Position numbers and translations under genes: made by a program
The notes under the pieces: model-generated
The model's input: the letters and a program-made list of their open reading frames with translations, nothing else
Told to the model about the DNA's origin: nothing
Databases searched by the model: none
Shown: piece after piece, positions 6,273 through 11,942 of the stretch
How the letters are laid out: every line of letters starts with the position of its first letter
How positions within the stretch are numbered: the stretch's first letter is position 1
Origin: Zygnema cylindricum
Lineage: Eukaryota; Streptophyta; Zygnematophyceae; Zygnematales; Zygnemataceae
Length of the DNA: 11,942 nucleotides
Assembly: GCA_037447655.1 (NCBI GenBank)
Contig: JBBHKE010003500.1
Location: 1 to 11,942, forward strand
Direction of reading: 5' to 3'

Positions 6273-7172
6273 CTAGTTTGACCGATCTGTGTCTAAACTG
6301 AACACTTGACTACCGAAAACCTTTAAGTGTGAAACATTTGGTTTTCGGCCTGTCCATCTCTCATAGGGTGTTTGGACTTTTACTGCTGAAGTAAGAACTC
6401 TATTTTTGAGATAATTTGCACAATTCATTGCTTCGGCCCAAAACTTCTTTCTTATCTTCTTATCTGATACCATACTCCTAGCACTATCACTCAGTATTCT
6501 ATTTAATCTTTCAGCTACACCATTCTTCCCAGGATTTTCAGGAACTGTCTTTTGATGTTGCACTCCATCTTTTCTCAGAAAATCCTCAAACTGGTTAGAG
6601 GTATACTTTCCACCATTGTCACTCCTTACTCTTTTGATTGAGGTTTCATGGAGTTTTTCACTCTATGCTTTATATTGTTTAAAACTTTCTTGAGCCTTTG
6701 GCTTTTTTTTCAAACAATACACCCTGTAATACCGAGACCAATCATCGATGATAGTCATCATAAATCTCTTCCTCCCGGGTGATGGCACTCTGGTTGGCCC
6801 CCAAATACCCGTGTGTTCTAAATCTAGAATCTTTTCTCCCTTATAGGTGGCAGTTTTTTGGAAGGGTAACCTGTGTGCTTTACCTTGAGCACATCCACTA
6901 CTATCACTTAGATTCTCACACTCACCAAACTGAATCCTTTCCACTACTCTCATCTTTTTTATCTCTCTTAACTTATCTAGATTCACATGCCCAAGCCTCT
7001 TATGCCACATCATTATTTTATGAACACCAGCAAAATAAAGTTTCTTCTTTTCATTGCTTAAAATCAGACTAAACATCCATTGGGTACCTTTTTTTAGCAG
7101 TAAAATAAACATCCTTCTCAAAACTAGTAGTAAAGTCTCCTTTCCTAGAGCTAGTATCAAAACCCTTATCAT
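6273..7172 (-). pseudogene. pol: Copia pol: pre-integrase and integrase
   Basis: The pre-integrase motif MWHKRLGHVNLDKL opens the domain, giving the His pair of the HHCC zinc site. The Cys pair is damaged: SSGCAQGKAHRLPF has Ser (6900-6902) where the first Cys is expected. In the core, the first catalytic Asp is Gly (HTGIWGP, codon 6807-6809), the second is kept in TIIDDWSRY, and the Glu is kept in KNGVAERLNR. VRSDNGGKYTS lies between them. A TAG at 6663-6665 interrupts the core in frame, and another TAG (6273-6275) ends it. WTGRKPNVSHLKVFGS is the usual copia motif at the end of the core. The enzyme would join element DNA to host DNA; here two key sites are lost. The reading enters this frame at the A run 7089-7095. 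Confidence 0.92.
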
Positions 7173-7671
7173 CTAATACAAACGTAGAGATGAGGTTTTT
7201 GTTCAGCTCCGGAATGAACAATACATCGAAAAATGTAACTATGGATGTCTTTCCTTCTACTAACACTTTTAGATCTTCCGGTCCTACAAAAGTAGTAGTG
7301 ACTATCCTCCCATCCCTGTACTCTATCTCTAAGGTGGGAATCTTTCTTATCTTAGTGAGCAGGTGTTTATCTTTACACATGTGCATGGATGCACTTGAGT
7401 CTACAATCCAGCCCGCTTCACCTTTCAATCCACCGAAAGCACATTTCTGCTTTCGTGGAATTTTGACCTCGTTCTTCGCTTCCAACTCTTCATCCAATAT
7501 GATTTCATTGTCCTCGTCCTCAGATTCCGCCTCATGTACTTGTGTCACAAGGGCCTTTTTCTTTCCTCTTGGGGGTCCACCAGTTTGCCCCTCTTTTAAC
7601 CGCAACTCGGTTAACTTAGTGCACTCATCCATATAGTGCCCTAGTTTCTTACAAAAGTGGCAAAAACCCAT
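7069..7671 (-). pseudogene. gag-pol: Copia gag-pol: zinc knuckle and aspartic protease
   Basis: CHFCKKLGHYMDEC is a CX2CX4HX4C nucleic-acid-binding knuckle, marking the end of gag. An acidic linker (SEDEDNEIILDEELE) follows, then the protease with GWIVDSSASMHM. The family has D-S/T-G-A at the active site; here the Gly codon is AGT (Ser, 7393-7395), consistent with one G-to-A change. The flap and C-terminal part (FFDVLFIPELNKNLIS) match copia proteases. The frame runs to a premature stop at 7069 because seven A (7089-7095, T on the plus strand) put it one base out of register with the integrase frame that starts just upstream of this stop. Confidence 0.9.
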
Positions 7672-7881
7672 AGAGGTCCTTGGTCCGAACTCCTCGGTCT
7701 GATTTTTGTGCCCCTCCCCTCGATAATTTCTGACCTGTTTCCAAGAATCATTGTTCCTCTAATCCGTCCCTGGTGCCAAAGCTTGCCCACTCTTTCCTCC
7801 CCTTCGGATCTCAATCGAATTCTCCCGAAGGAGAATCATCCATACCACTAAATTCCAAATCTACCTTGAGTCCGCCAAGGC
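7672..7881 (-). pseudogene. gag: Copia gag: degraded segment before the zinc knuckle
   Basis: The gag frame continues from the TAG at 7882-7884 through two more stops and joins the zinc-knuckle frame without a net shift. It reads basic, Gly/Arg-rich sequence (for example RRGGKSGQ and RNYRGEGHKNQ), as expected for the region between the gag core and the knuckle. A different frame reads better around 7820-7870, so compensating indels are possible. No motif is firm here. Confidence 0.55.
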
Positions 7882-8343
7882 CTACGCACGGTTGACTATG
7901 TTCTTGAACTCATCAGGTAACTTCATCATTAAACAGTTAACCTTTTCTTTTTCACTAAATACTTTTCCAGTACTCTGTAGTTCCATGAAAAGTGTAGGAA
8001 GCTCATTGCAAAAATCCAACATCTTCCCCCGTTTGTATACGTACTTTTTAATTTTCTGATCAGCGAACTTTTGTTGCTGAATCGTACCACTTCGGTACAT
8101 CTCTATGAGAGCCAACCAAAGGTCGATTGGCCTCTCTACGTGCAAATGAGGAGATGCAAGCCCTTGAGTAAGATGGTGGAGGATGAACTGCTTAGCCGCC
8201 ACATTGTCGTAGTCCCAAGTATCGATATCATTCTCCTCGTTCCTCGGAATAGGTGACATGAATGTCGAACCAGTTTCTATTGGTGTGACCGTCTCTTTCT
8301 CTTTTCCTTTGTCTACCATCTACCTTTCCTTTGTCTCCTCCAT
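7882..8343 (-). pseudogene. gag: Copia gag core (UBN2-type)
   Basis: The frame resembles the copia gag core, which forms the particle and packages element RNA: WDYDNVAAKQFILHHL, then PIDLWLALIEMYRSGT, then MLDFCNELPTLFMEL and EKVNCLMMKLPDEFKNIVN, which fits the usual L...LP..F... end of the domain. The longest open part starts at the ATG at 8317-8319. Directly upstream, in frame, is TAG (8320-8322), and seven codons before that another ATG (8341-8343), so the original start was probably at 8343 or earlier and the TAG is a later change. The frame ends in TAG at 7882-7884, well before the zinc knuckle. Confidence 0.85.
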
Positions 8344-8531
8344 TGAAGATAGATCTGCATCTCTAGTGAATCTGCCTCTTGTAAACCCTGGCGGGATCAC
8401 AAGACTTGATGGACGCCTCACTCGTCCACTAACAATTTCCCCAAAACCGTTTCTCACATAGAGCTCCTGTCATCATACTTTCCGAGTATATGAAGCTTAC
8501 TCCTTTGAAGATGGGCACCCTACAGGGTGGG
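8344..8531 (-). other. Copia 5' leader
   Basis: Untranslated region between the 5' LTR and gag. A primer-binding site should sit against the LTR edge, yet none matching the usual plant initiator-Met type (TGGTATCAGAGC) is present there. Instead there is a hairpin-forming sequence at 8511-8536. A loosely similar string on the element strand, ATGACAGGAGCTC, lies about 60 bases further in (8461-8473) and is too diverged to call. The gag frame stays open upstream of ATG 8343 for about 40 codons. Confidence 0.6.
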
Positions 8532-8536
8532 CCCAT
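8511..8536. repeat. Hairpin at the 5' LTR/leader junction
   Basis: ATGGGC and GCCCAT form the outer stem, ACCC and GGGT the inner stem around TACA, with two unpaired G on one side. It lies exactly at the inner edge of the 5' LTR and is absent from the corresponding place beside the other LTR (3129-3148). It may be a local insertion or palindrome, or part of the original leader. Confidence 0.6.
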
Positions 8537-8749
8537 AACGTGTAAATCTGAGACCTCCATATGTCCTCAAAGTAGGCAGCTCACATTAAGCCTCTAGGAT
8601 AACCTTGACCCCTTTGTGTTTCAGCAAGTATAACTGCCACTGTGACATACCAAAACTCTGACCACCTTCATCATGTGAAGGGAAGACTCCCTTGAGTCTA
8701 TAGCAATAAGAATCTCTGAATTTTCTCCCCTGAGCAGTAAGTTATGGAG

Positions 8750-8763
8750 GGTCAAAGTTGACC
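8750..8763. promoter_or_regulatory. Inverted W-box pair in the 5' LTR
   Basis: Same GGTCAA AG TTGACC palindrome as at 3363-3376. On the element strand it lies toward the inner end of the LTR, probably in R/U5, so it could also matter as leader RNA structure. CTCCCTAGGAG, itself nearly palindromic, lies in the same identical block. Confidence 0.4.
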
Positions 8764-9007
8764 TTTTGTATAGAAGCTCCCTAGGAGAGAGGGTCCAATC
8801 TATCAAGTTTTTCTAAGTCCTATCTCTCTCTAAAACTCTATCTACTGAAGTACGGCACCAATCATAATATTGTATCGTGCATAAAAGTACACGTGTCGGT
8901 GTACTTTCTATACGACCACTGTAGGAGATGGCCAACAAGTCGACACATGTCATTTTTGGATTCGTTCCTGTCATCCCCAAAGATGCCGTATTCCAATATG
9001 GTTGTGC

Positions 9008-9034
9008 CACGTGTTAATCGATGTGACGTTGACC
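9008..9034. promoter_or_regulatory. G-box / TGACG / W-box cluster in the 5' LTR
   Basis: CACGTG (9008-9013), TGACG (9024-9028) and TTGACC (9029-9034) repeat the arrangement of the left LTR. Being in the 5' LTR, this copy would lie upstream of or near the element's transcription start, where stress-responsive plant LTR promoters usually carry such sites. Confidence 0.4.
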
Positions 9035-9295
9035 GCAAACTGCCGAAAACCTATTTTGTGATCTTGGCATGCTTCGCGCTCGTCCGATAAAACCGGATTT
9101 GAATCGTAGCCATAATAAATACTTGCGCGATATTTGTTTCGCCTTCAAAACAAAGTGCGCGGTATCCGTTTCGGTTGTTCCGTACACCGTATAACACAAA
9201 GTGTATCTATGTCAAAATATCATGTTAAACGAAATAGCCTACGTGTAAGTATTTATCTAATTATCAAACCTTATATTGTGTAACCTAGATCATGG

Positions 9296-9377
9296 ACTTA
9301 TTGGTTAAGGCTACCGGCTACCGGCGGCTTTGACGGACGGTAGGCATCAGGTTCAAATCCCGGATCCTTCAATAACT
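9296..9377 (+). other. tRNA-like (Pol III promoter-like) segment in the 5' LTR
   Basis: Counterpart of 3909-3990, also 82 bases. The ends ACTTATT/AATAACT pair with one mismatch; TGGTTAAGG at 9302-9310 is A-box-like, GGTTCAAATCCCGG at 9350-9363 is B-box/T-arm-like, and TTTT follows at 9379-9382. The B-box flank (CCCGG) is closer to a real T arm than in the left copy. The conservation shows that the segment was in the LTR before this element inserted. Confidence 0.55.
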
Positions 9378-9439
9378 ATTTTGGTAAATCTACAAATCTA
9401 ATGTCTGTCCCCGTCTGGATAGCATAGGCGACCATGGCT

Positions 9440-9496
9440 CTATCTCCCTCTCCGAATTTGACTGCAACAAGTGTGGGAGCTGGAGAGGGGAGTTAG
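9440..9496. repeat. Inverted repeat inside the 5' LTR
   Basis: CTATCTCCCTCTCC (9440-9453) faces GGAGAGGGGAGTTAG (9482-9496), matching 4053-4113 in the other LTR. The stem is slightly shorter because CAAC has become GAAT on one arm. Confidence 0.55.
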
Positions 9497-9570
9497 AGGC
9501 AAACTACCTCTGCTTCTTTTTTGCATTTTACAAAACCTAGAAAATACTAAAATAGCCTTTAATTTCTACA

Positions 9571-9754
9571 GAATAAACACCCAATCTTTATTTTGACCTC
9601 GCGTTGTTGCCTAAATACACCAATCACTATATCTTTTAAAATACAACCCCAAATCGTGCGATTCTTTCGCGGACATCTATCAAATTCAAAACTCTATTTT
9701 TGTAATACTTAAATACCTATTTACGAACAACTTCGTTCCACTGTTATTGTTACA
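9571..9754 (-). repeat. Start of the gypsy 3' LTR, interrupted by copia
   Basis: It begins TGTAACAATAACAGTGG on the element strand, right after the polypurine tract, and continues 184 bases until the outer edge of the copia 5' LTR at 9570. No second gypsy LTR is in the window, so the LTR identity is inferred from position and from the TGTAAC start. The rest should resume left of about 3141 if the copia element inserted here. Confidence 0.6.
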
Positions 9755-9766
9755 TCATCCCCTGTT
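9755..9766 (-). other. Gypsy polypurine tract
   Basis: On the element strand the sequence reads AACAGGGGATGA and is followed by TGTAACAATAAC, a typical gypsy 3' junction (purine run, then TGTAAC at the LTR start). The LTR could start at TGATG (9757) or TGTAAC (9754). The call rests on position after pol and on the purine run. Confidence 0.65.
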
Positions 9767-9817
9767 TATATTTAACTAACCTCAGTTAAAACACATTTTA
9801 TTCTCAAGAAGGGACTT

Positions 9818-10240
9818 TTATATTATTATGCCTCCCTTTGTAAAAACCTCAAAAATTTTATCTTCTAAATTTAACTCATCATCTGGCCTTCTTAGATAAT
9901 GCACTTGCTAGTATATAGTATTGCCGACCTTAAACCGTTGACCCACCCAATCTATTACCCATCTGTAAACCTCAGCTTCTATAATTATTGTGGGATCCAA
10001 TTCCAATACTCATTCAGTTGGTCGAAGATTTGCTCGTTTTAACTGGCTCATATGTATCACTAAATTAATTTTTTTTAAAGGCGAAAAGTCCAATTTGGTA
10101 GCAACTGACGATATCATCTCGATTAGAGTAAATGGTCCGATGTACTTAGGAGCAAATTTCCCAGTATGATCCGCTTCTCCCTCGATCTTGCACATGTAAT
10201 GACTTATTGAAAGCCAAACCTTGTCACGTGTGCTTACCAT
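9818..10240 (-). pseudogene. pol: Gypsy pol: integrase C-terminus and tail
   Basis: KVWLSISHY, then KFAPKYIGPFTLIE, the GPY/F-type module of gypsy integrases, and INLVIHMSQLKRA, matching the IH.VFHVS.LK end. After the TGA at 10010-10012 the same frame runs about 64 more codons (with TAG at 9908-9910) to TAA at 9818-9820. This tail (for example EAEVYRWVIDWVGQRF and VHYLRRPDDE) sits where chromoviruses carry a chromodomain, but the resemblance is too weak to name it. The tail ends about 50 bases before the polypurine tract. Confidence 0.85.
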
Positions 10241-11302
10241 CTAATCACCCCGTTTGCGATTAGCATTTAATTTTTGCCTTCTTTCTGCCTCCACTAATGC
10301 ATCTCGGACTGTTTTCCAAACCGTTTCAATGTATTCGCAAAATTCCGTTCCTGAACCCTTATTCACTTGAGTGACCCGTGTTATTAAGTCTAATGCTTCT
10401 CCCGGTTAGTATCCGTATGCAACTTCAAACAGTGAGAATCCTGTACTAGCATGCTTACATGCATTGTATGCAAATTCTATTAATGGCATTTTAGATTCCC
10501 ATGTGTTTTGAACTCCATTGCAAACAGTCCTAAGCATTTCTTCTAGTGTATCGTTCATCCTTTCTGTCTGTCTATCTGTTTGAGGATGATAAGAGGTACT
10601 TTTTTAAAATTTAGTGCCTAAATTTTATTGTAATTCTTTCCAAAATGCAGATGTAAATTTAGAATCCATATCACTAATTATAGATAGGGGAACTCCATGA
10701 TATCTGACCACGTTGTCAAAATATAACTTTGCAATATCTACAACTGAATGAGTAGTTTTGCAAAGAATAAAGATTGTCGTTTTATTGAACCTATCGACTA
10801 CGATTATGATACTGTCATTTATTCTAGATGTAGCTAGTAACCTGACAATAAAATCCATACTGACAGATTCCCATGGTTTTTTGGGGATGTCTAAAGGTTT
10901 TAAGAGACCTTTGGGTTTCTGGTTACTAGGTTTACTCTGTTGGCAAGGGACACAACTTTCCACGTGTTTCGACACCTCTTTTGCCACCGCTGGCCAAAAC
11001 AATCTACTTTGCAACCGACTAAGAGTTTTTTCCCGACCTAGGTCTCCTTAATGCTCATGGGCTTCCTATAAAAGTTGTTTTCTTAAATCTCTCATTTTAG
11101 GAATGCATAATCTATCCCTTGTTCGCAAATACAGTGAACCATCTTCTATTCTAAAGTTTTTGACGTGCATCTCATTCAATGGGTCAATATTCCCTGCCGA
11201 AATATTCATGCAAATCACAACAAAATAAAGATCTTTATCATAACCATTTCTAACAACATCTAAAAAAAAATCATCCCGAACAATCACACTTATTTCAAAA
11301 CT
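10241..11302 (-). pseudogene. pol: Gypsy pol: integrase zinc finger and core
   Basis: The H2C2 region appears as EAHEH, stop, GDLGREKTLSRL, then FWPAV and SCVPCQQSK; the Cys pair is present, while the second His (family GH) seems to be Asp. The core keeps its catalytic acids: VSMDFIV (Asp), IIVVDRFNK, YHGVPLSIISDMDSKFTS (Asp) and YHPQTDRQTERMN (Glu). WESKMPLIEFAYNA and GFSLFEVAYGY match the family's later core. Stops in frame: 11066-11068, 11048-11050, 10625-10627, 10604-10606, 10406-10408 and 10241-10243. The active-site residues survive although the frame is broken, unlike in the neighbouring copia copy. Confidence 0.92.
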
Positions 11303-11942
11303 TCTACTTAAAAGAACTGCGACTACATTTGTCTTTCTAGGAATATGTTTGACATTAAATTTGAAATATGTTAATTTTTTCATCCACCTAACCTGTCTGC
11401 CAATCATAATCTGTGCATCACTTAATCTTTGTAGATATGACAGTGCCTTATTATCATAGTGAACTGTAAATTCTTTATTATGCAAATAACAATGCCATTT
11501 CACCAATGCATGAACAATTGTAAGTAATTCTTTTTCTTGTGATGGATAGTTCTTTTCAGCATCATTAAATTTCTTCGACTAAAAAACAATATGATGAAAA
11601 TGTTTGCCGACTTTTTGACTTATGACTGCACCTAGACTTTTATCAGATGCATCAATAGTGATCATAATTTCAAATTCCCCAACAAGATCAAGATACACTA
11701 GTGTAGGGGGAGAGGTTTACTTCCCTTTTAGTTCTTCGAAAGCTCTCTTTTGATCGGCTCCCCACACAAACGTCTCTTTCTCCCGAATTAAATCTGTCAA
11801 TTGTGCGGCGATCATACTGAAGTTCTTGATAAATTTCTTGCAATAAGTGGCCAATCCCAAAAATGATATATTTTCTGTGACATTAGTGGGTTGCTTCCAA
11901 TTTTGTATAACAATAATTTTGGATGTATCTGTTTTAACACCT
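11303..11942 (-). pseudogene. pol: Gypsy pol: reverse transcriptase thumb and RNase H
   Basis: From the window edge the frame reads VIQNWKQPTNVTENISFLGL, then the thumb/connection residues (KFIKNFSMIAAQLTDLI, FVWGADQKRAFEELK). RNase H follows: ITIDASDKSLGAV (first Asp), NYPSQEKELLTIVHAL (Glu), VHYDNKALSYL (Asp) and HIPRKTNVVAVLLSR. In the last motif the family has VVADALSR; the Asp codon is GTT (Val, 11315-11317), removing the fourth RNase H acid. In-frame stops lie at 11717-11719 (TAA, after EELKGK) and 11579-11581 (TAG). The catalytic palm with YxDD would be beyond the right edge. Confidence 0.92.

Larger units (their letters stand above)
3141..9570 (-). mobile_element. Decayed Ty1/copia LTR retrotransposon
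   Basis: Two direct repeats of about 1.04 kb enclose a minus-strand region with the domain order gag, zinc knuckle, protease, integrase, reverse transcriptase, RNase H. Integrase before reverse transcriptase is diagnostic of Ty1/copia. A polypurine tract abuts the 3' LTR at 4189-4201. The outer LTR end is TG on the element strand (TGTAGAAATT at both 9570 and 4188). The coding region is disrupted by three frame changes and at least seven internal stops, with substitutions at catalytic sites, so the copy is non-autonomous. The inner LTR edge is uncertain by up to about 20 bases, and I see no exact target-site duplication (GAATA on the right; GGATA/GATAG on the left is only similar). The lineage within copia is not assigned. 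Confidence 0.93.
8532..9570 (-). repeat. 5' LTR of the copia element
   Basis: Direct repeat of 3141-4188, and the promoter-bearing LTR for the minus-strand element. It begins TGTAGAAATTAAAGG at 9570 on the element strand. The inner end reads TTTACACGTTATGGG and lacks an obvious terminal CA unless the LTR is extended to 8512 (GGTGCCCA). It carries the same landmarks as the other LTR: tRNA-like segment (9296-9377), G-box cluster (9008-9034), W-box palindrome (8750-8763) and inverted repeat (about 9440-9496). Confidence 0.92.
9571..11942 (-). mobile_element. Partial, decayed Ty3/gypsy retrotransposon
   Basis: Minus-strand domains in the order reverse transcriptase thumb, RNase H, H2C2 zinc finger, integrase core, GPF-type C-terminus. 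Integrase after RNase H is diagnostic of Ty3/gypsy. The element enters from beyond the right edge of the window and runs left to a polypurine tract and the start of its 3' LTR, where the copia LTR interrupts it at 9570. One frame (left codon edges congruent to 2 modulo 3) is kept from 11941 to 9818, with at least ten internal stops. Confidence 0.92.

Noticed and set aside
7190-7636. 148-codon plus-strand open frame opposite protease/gag (also 4665-4865, 6779-7072, 8071-8256, 10758-11051)
   Set aside because: Antisense shadows of the retrotransposon coding region; the minus-strand frames carry the conserved motifs.
8461-8473. Displaced primer-binding site resembling TGGTATCAGAGC
   Set aside because: Too many differences, and about 40-60 bases from the LTR edge where a primer site should abut.
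3124-9575. Target-site duplication of the copia element (GGATA at 3123-3127 or GATAG at 3124-3128 against GAATA at 9571-9575)
   Set aside because: Only a one-mismatch match that needs an off-by-one LTR edge; the left LTR edge is not fixed well enough to claim it.
1-11942. CRISPR array, bacterial operon, rRNA gene or envelope-like third ORF in either retroelement
   Set aside because: No short regularly spaced repeats, rRNA motifs or env-like frame were seen; the space between RNase H/integrase and the LTRs is too short for one in both elements.

Overview
The window looks like nuclear DNA of a eukaryote, most likely a land plant. It is made almost entirely of old, decayed transposable elements and holds no intact host gene. 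The plant assignment is inferred: it rests on a Ty1/copia element with about 1 kb LTRs next to a Ty3/gypsy element, on plant-type cis motifs in the LTRs (G-box, TGACG, W-box), and on moderately AT-rich, repeat-filled sequence. Nothing suggests a prokaryote: there are no operons, Shine-Dalgarno-spaced genes or CRISPR arrays.

Layout. (1) 1-2204: non-coding sequence built on a diverged direct repeat of about 0.7 kb (368-1070 and 1468-2204, start-to-start distance 1100 bases). A fragment resembling the end of a further unit lies near 70-205. A small element candidate with inverted ends (1178-1396) sits in the spacer. (2) 2205-3140: non-coding, rich in hairpins, with a C16/G9 tract, a 267-base interval bounded by near-perfect inverted repeats, and a perfect 14-bp-stem palindrome. 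(3) 3141-9570: a structurally complete but dead Ty1/copia LTR retrotransposon on the minus strand. Read from its 5' end (right) to its 3' end (left): LTR (8532-9570), leader, gag, zinc knuckle and protease, integrase, reverse transcriptase, RNase H, polypurine tract (4189-4201), LTR (3141-4188). (4) 9571-11942: the 3' part of a Ty3/gypsy element, also on the minus strand: reverse transcriptase thumb/RNase H, integrase and a C-terminal tail, polypurine tract, and the first ~184 bases of its 3' LTR, which stop at the copia LTR. The simplest reading is that the copia element inserted into the gypsy 3' LTR, so the rest of that LTR should lie left of 3141.

State of the elements. The copia polyprotein is read in three frames in turn, with shifts near 7089-7095, 5440-5447 and 5306-5310 and many in-frame stops. 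Key residues are altered in protease (DSG to DSS), integrase (first catalytic Asp to Gly, one zinc Cys to Ser) and reverse transcriptase (YVDD to YVDN). The gypsy reading stays in one frame over about 2.1 kb but carries at least ten internal stops. Neither can be autonomous.

The most unusual signal is an 82-base tRNA-like segment inside both copia LTRs, on the strand opposite to the element: acceptor-like ends, A-box-like and B-box-like sequences, and a T4 run. The LTRs also share a 75-base identical block carrying an inverted W-box pair and a 49-base block carrying a G-box/TGACG/W-box cluster, although they differ at roughly 10% of sites where I counted by hand.
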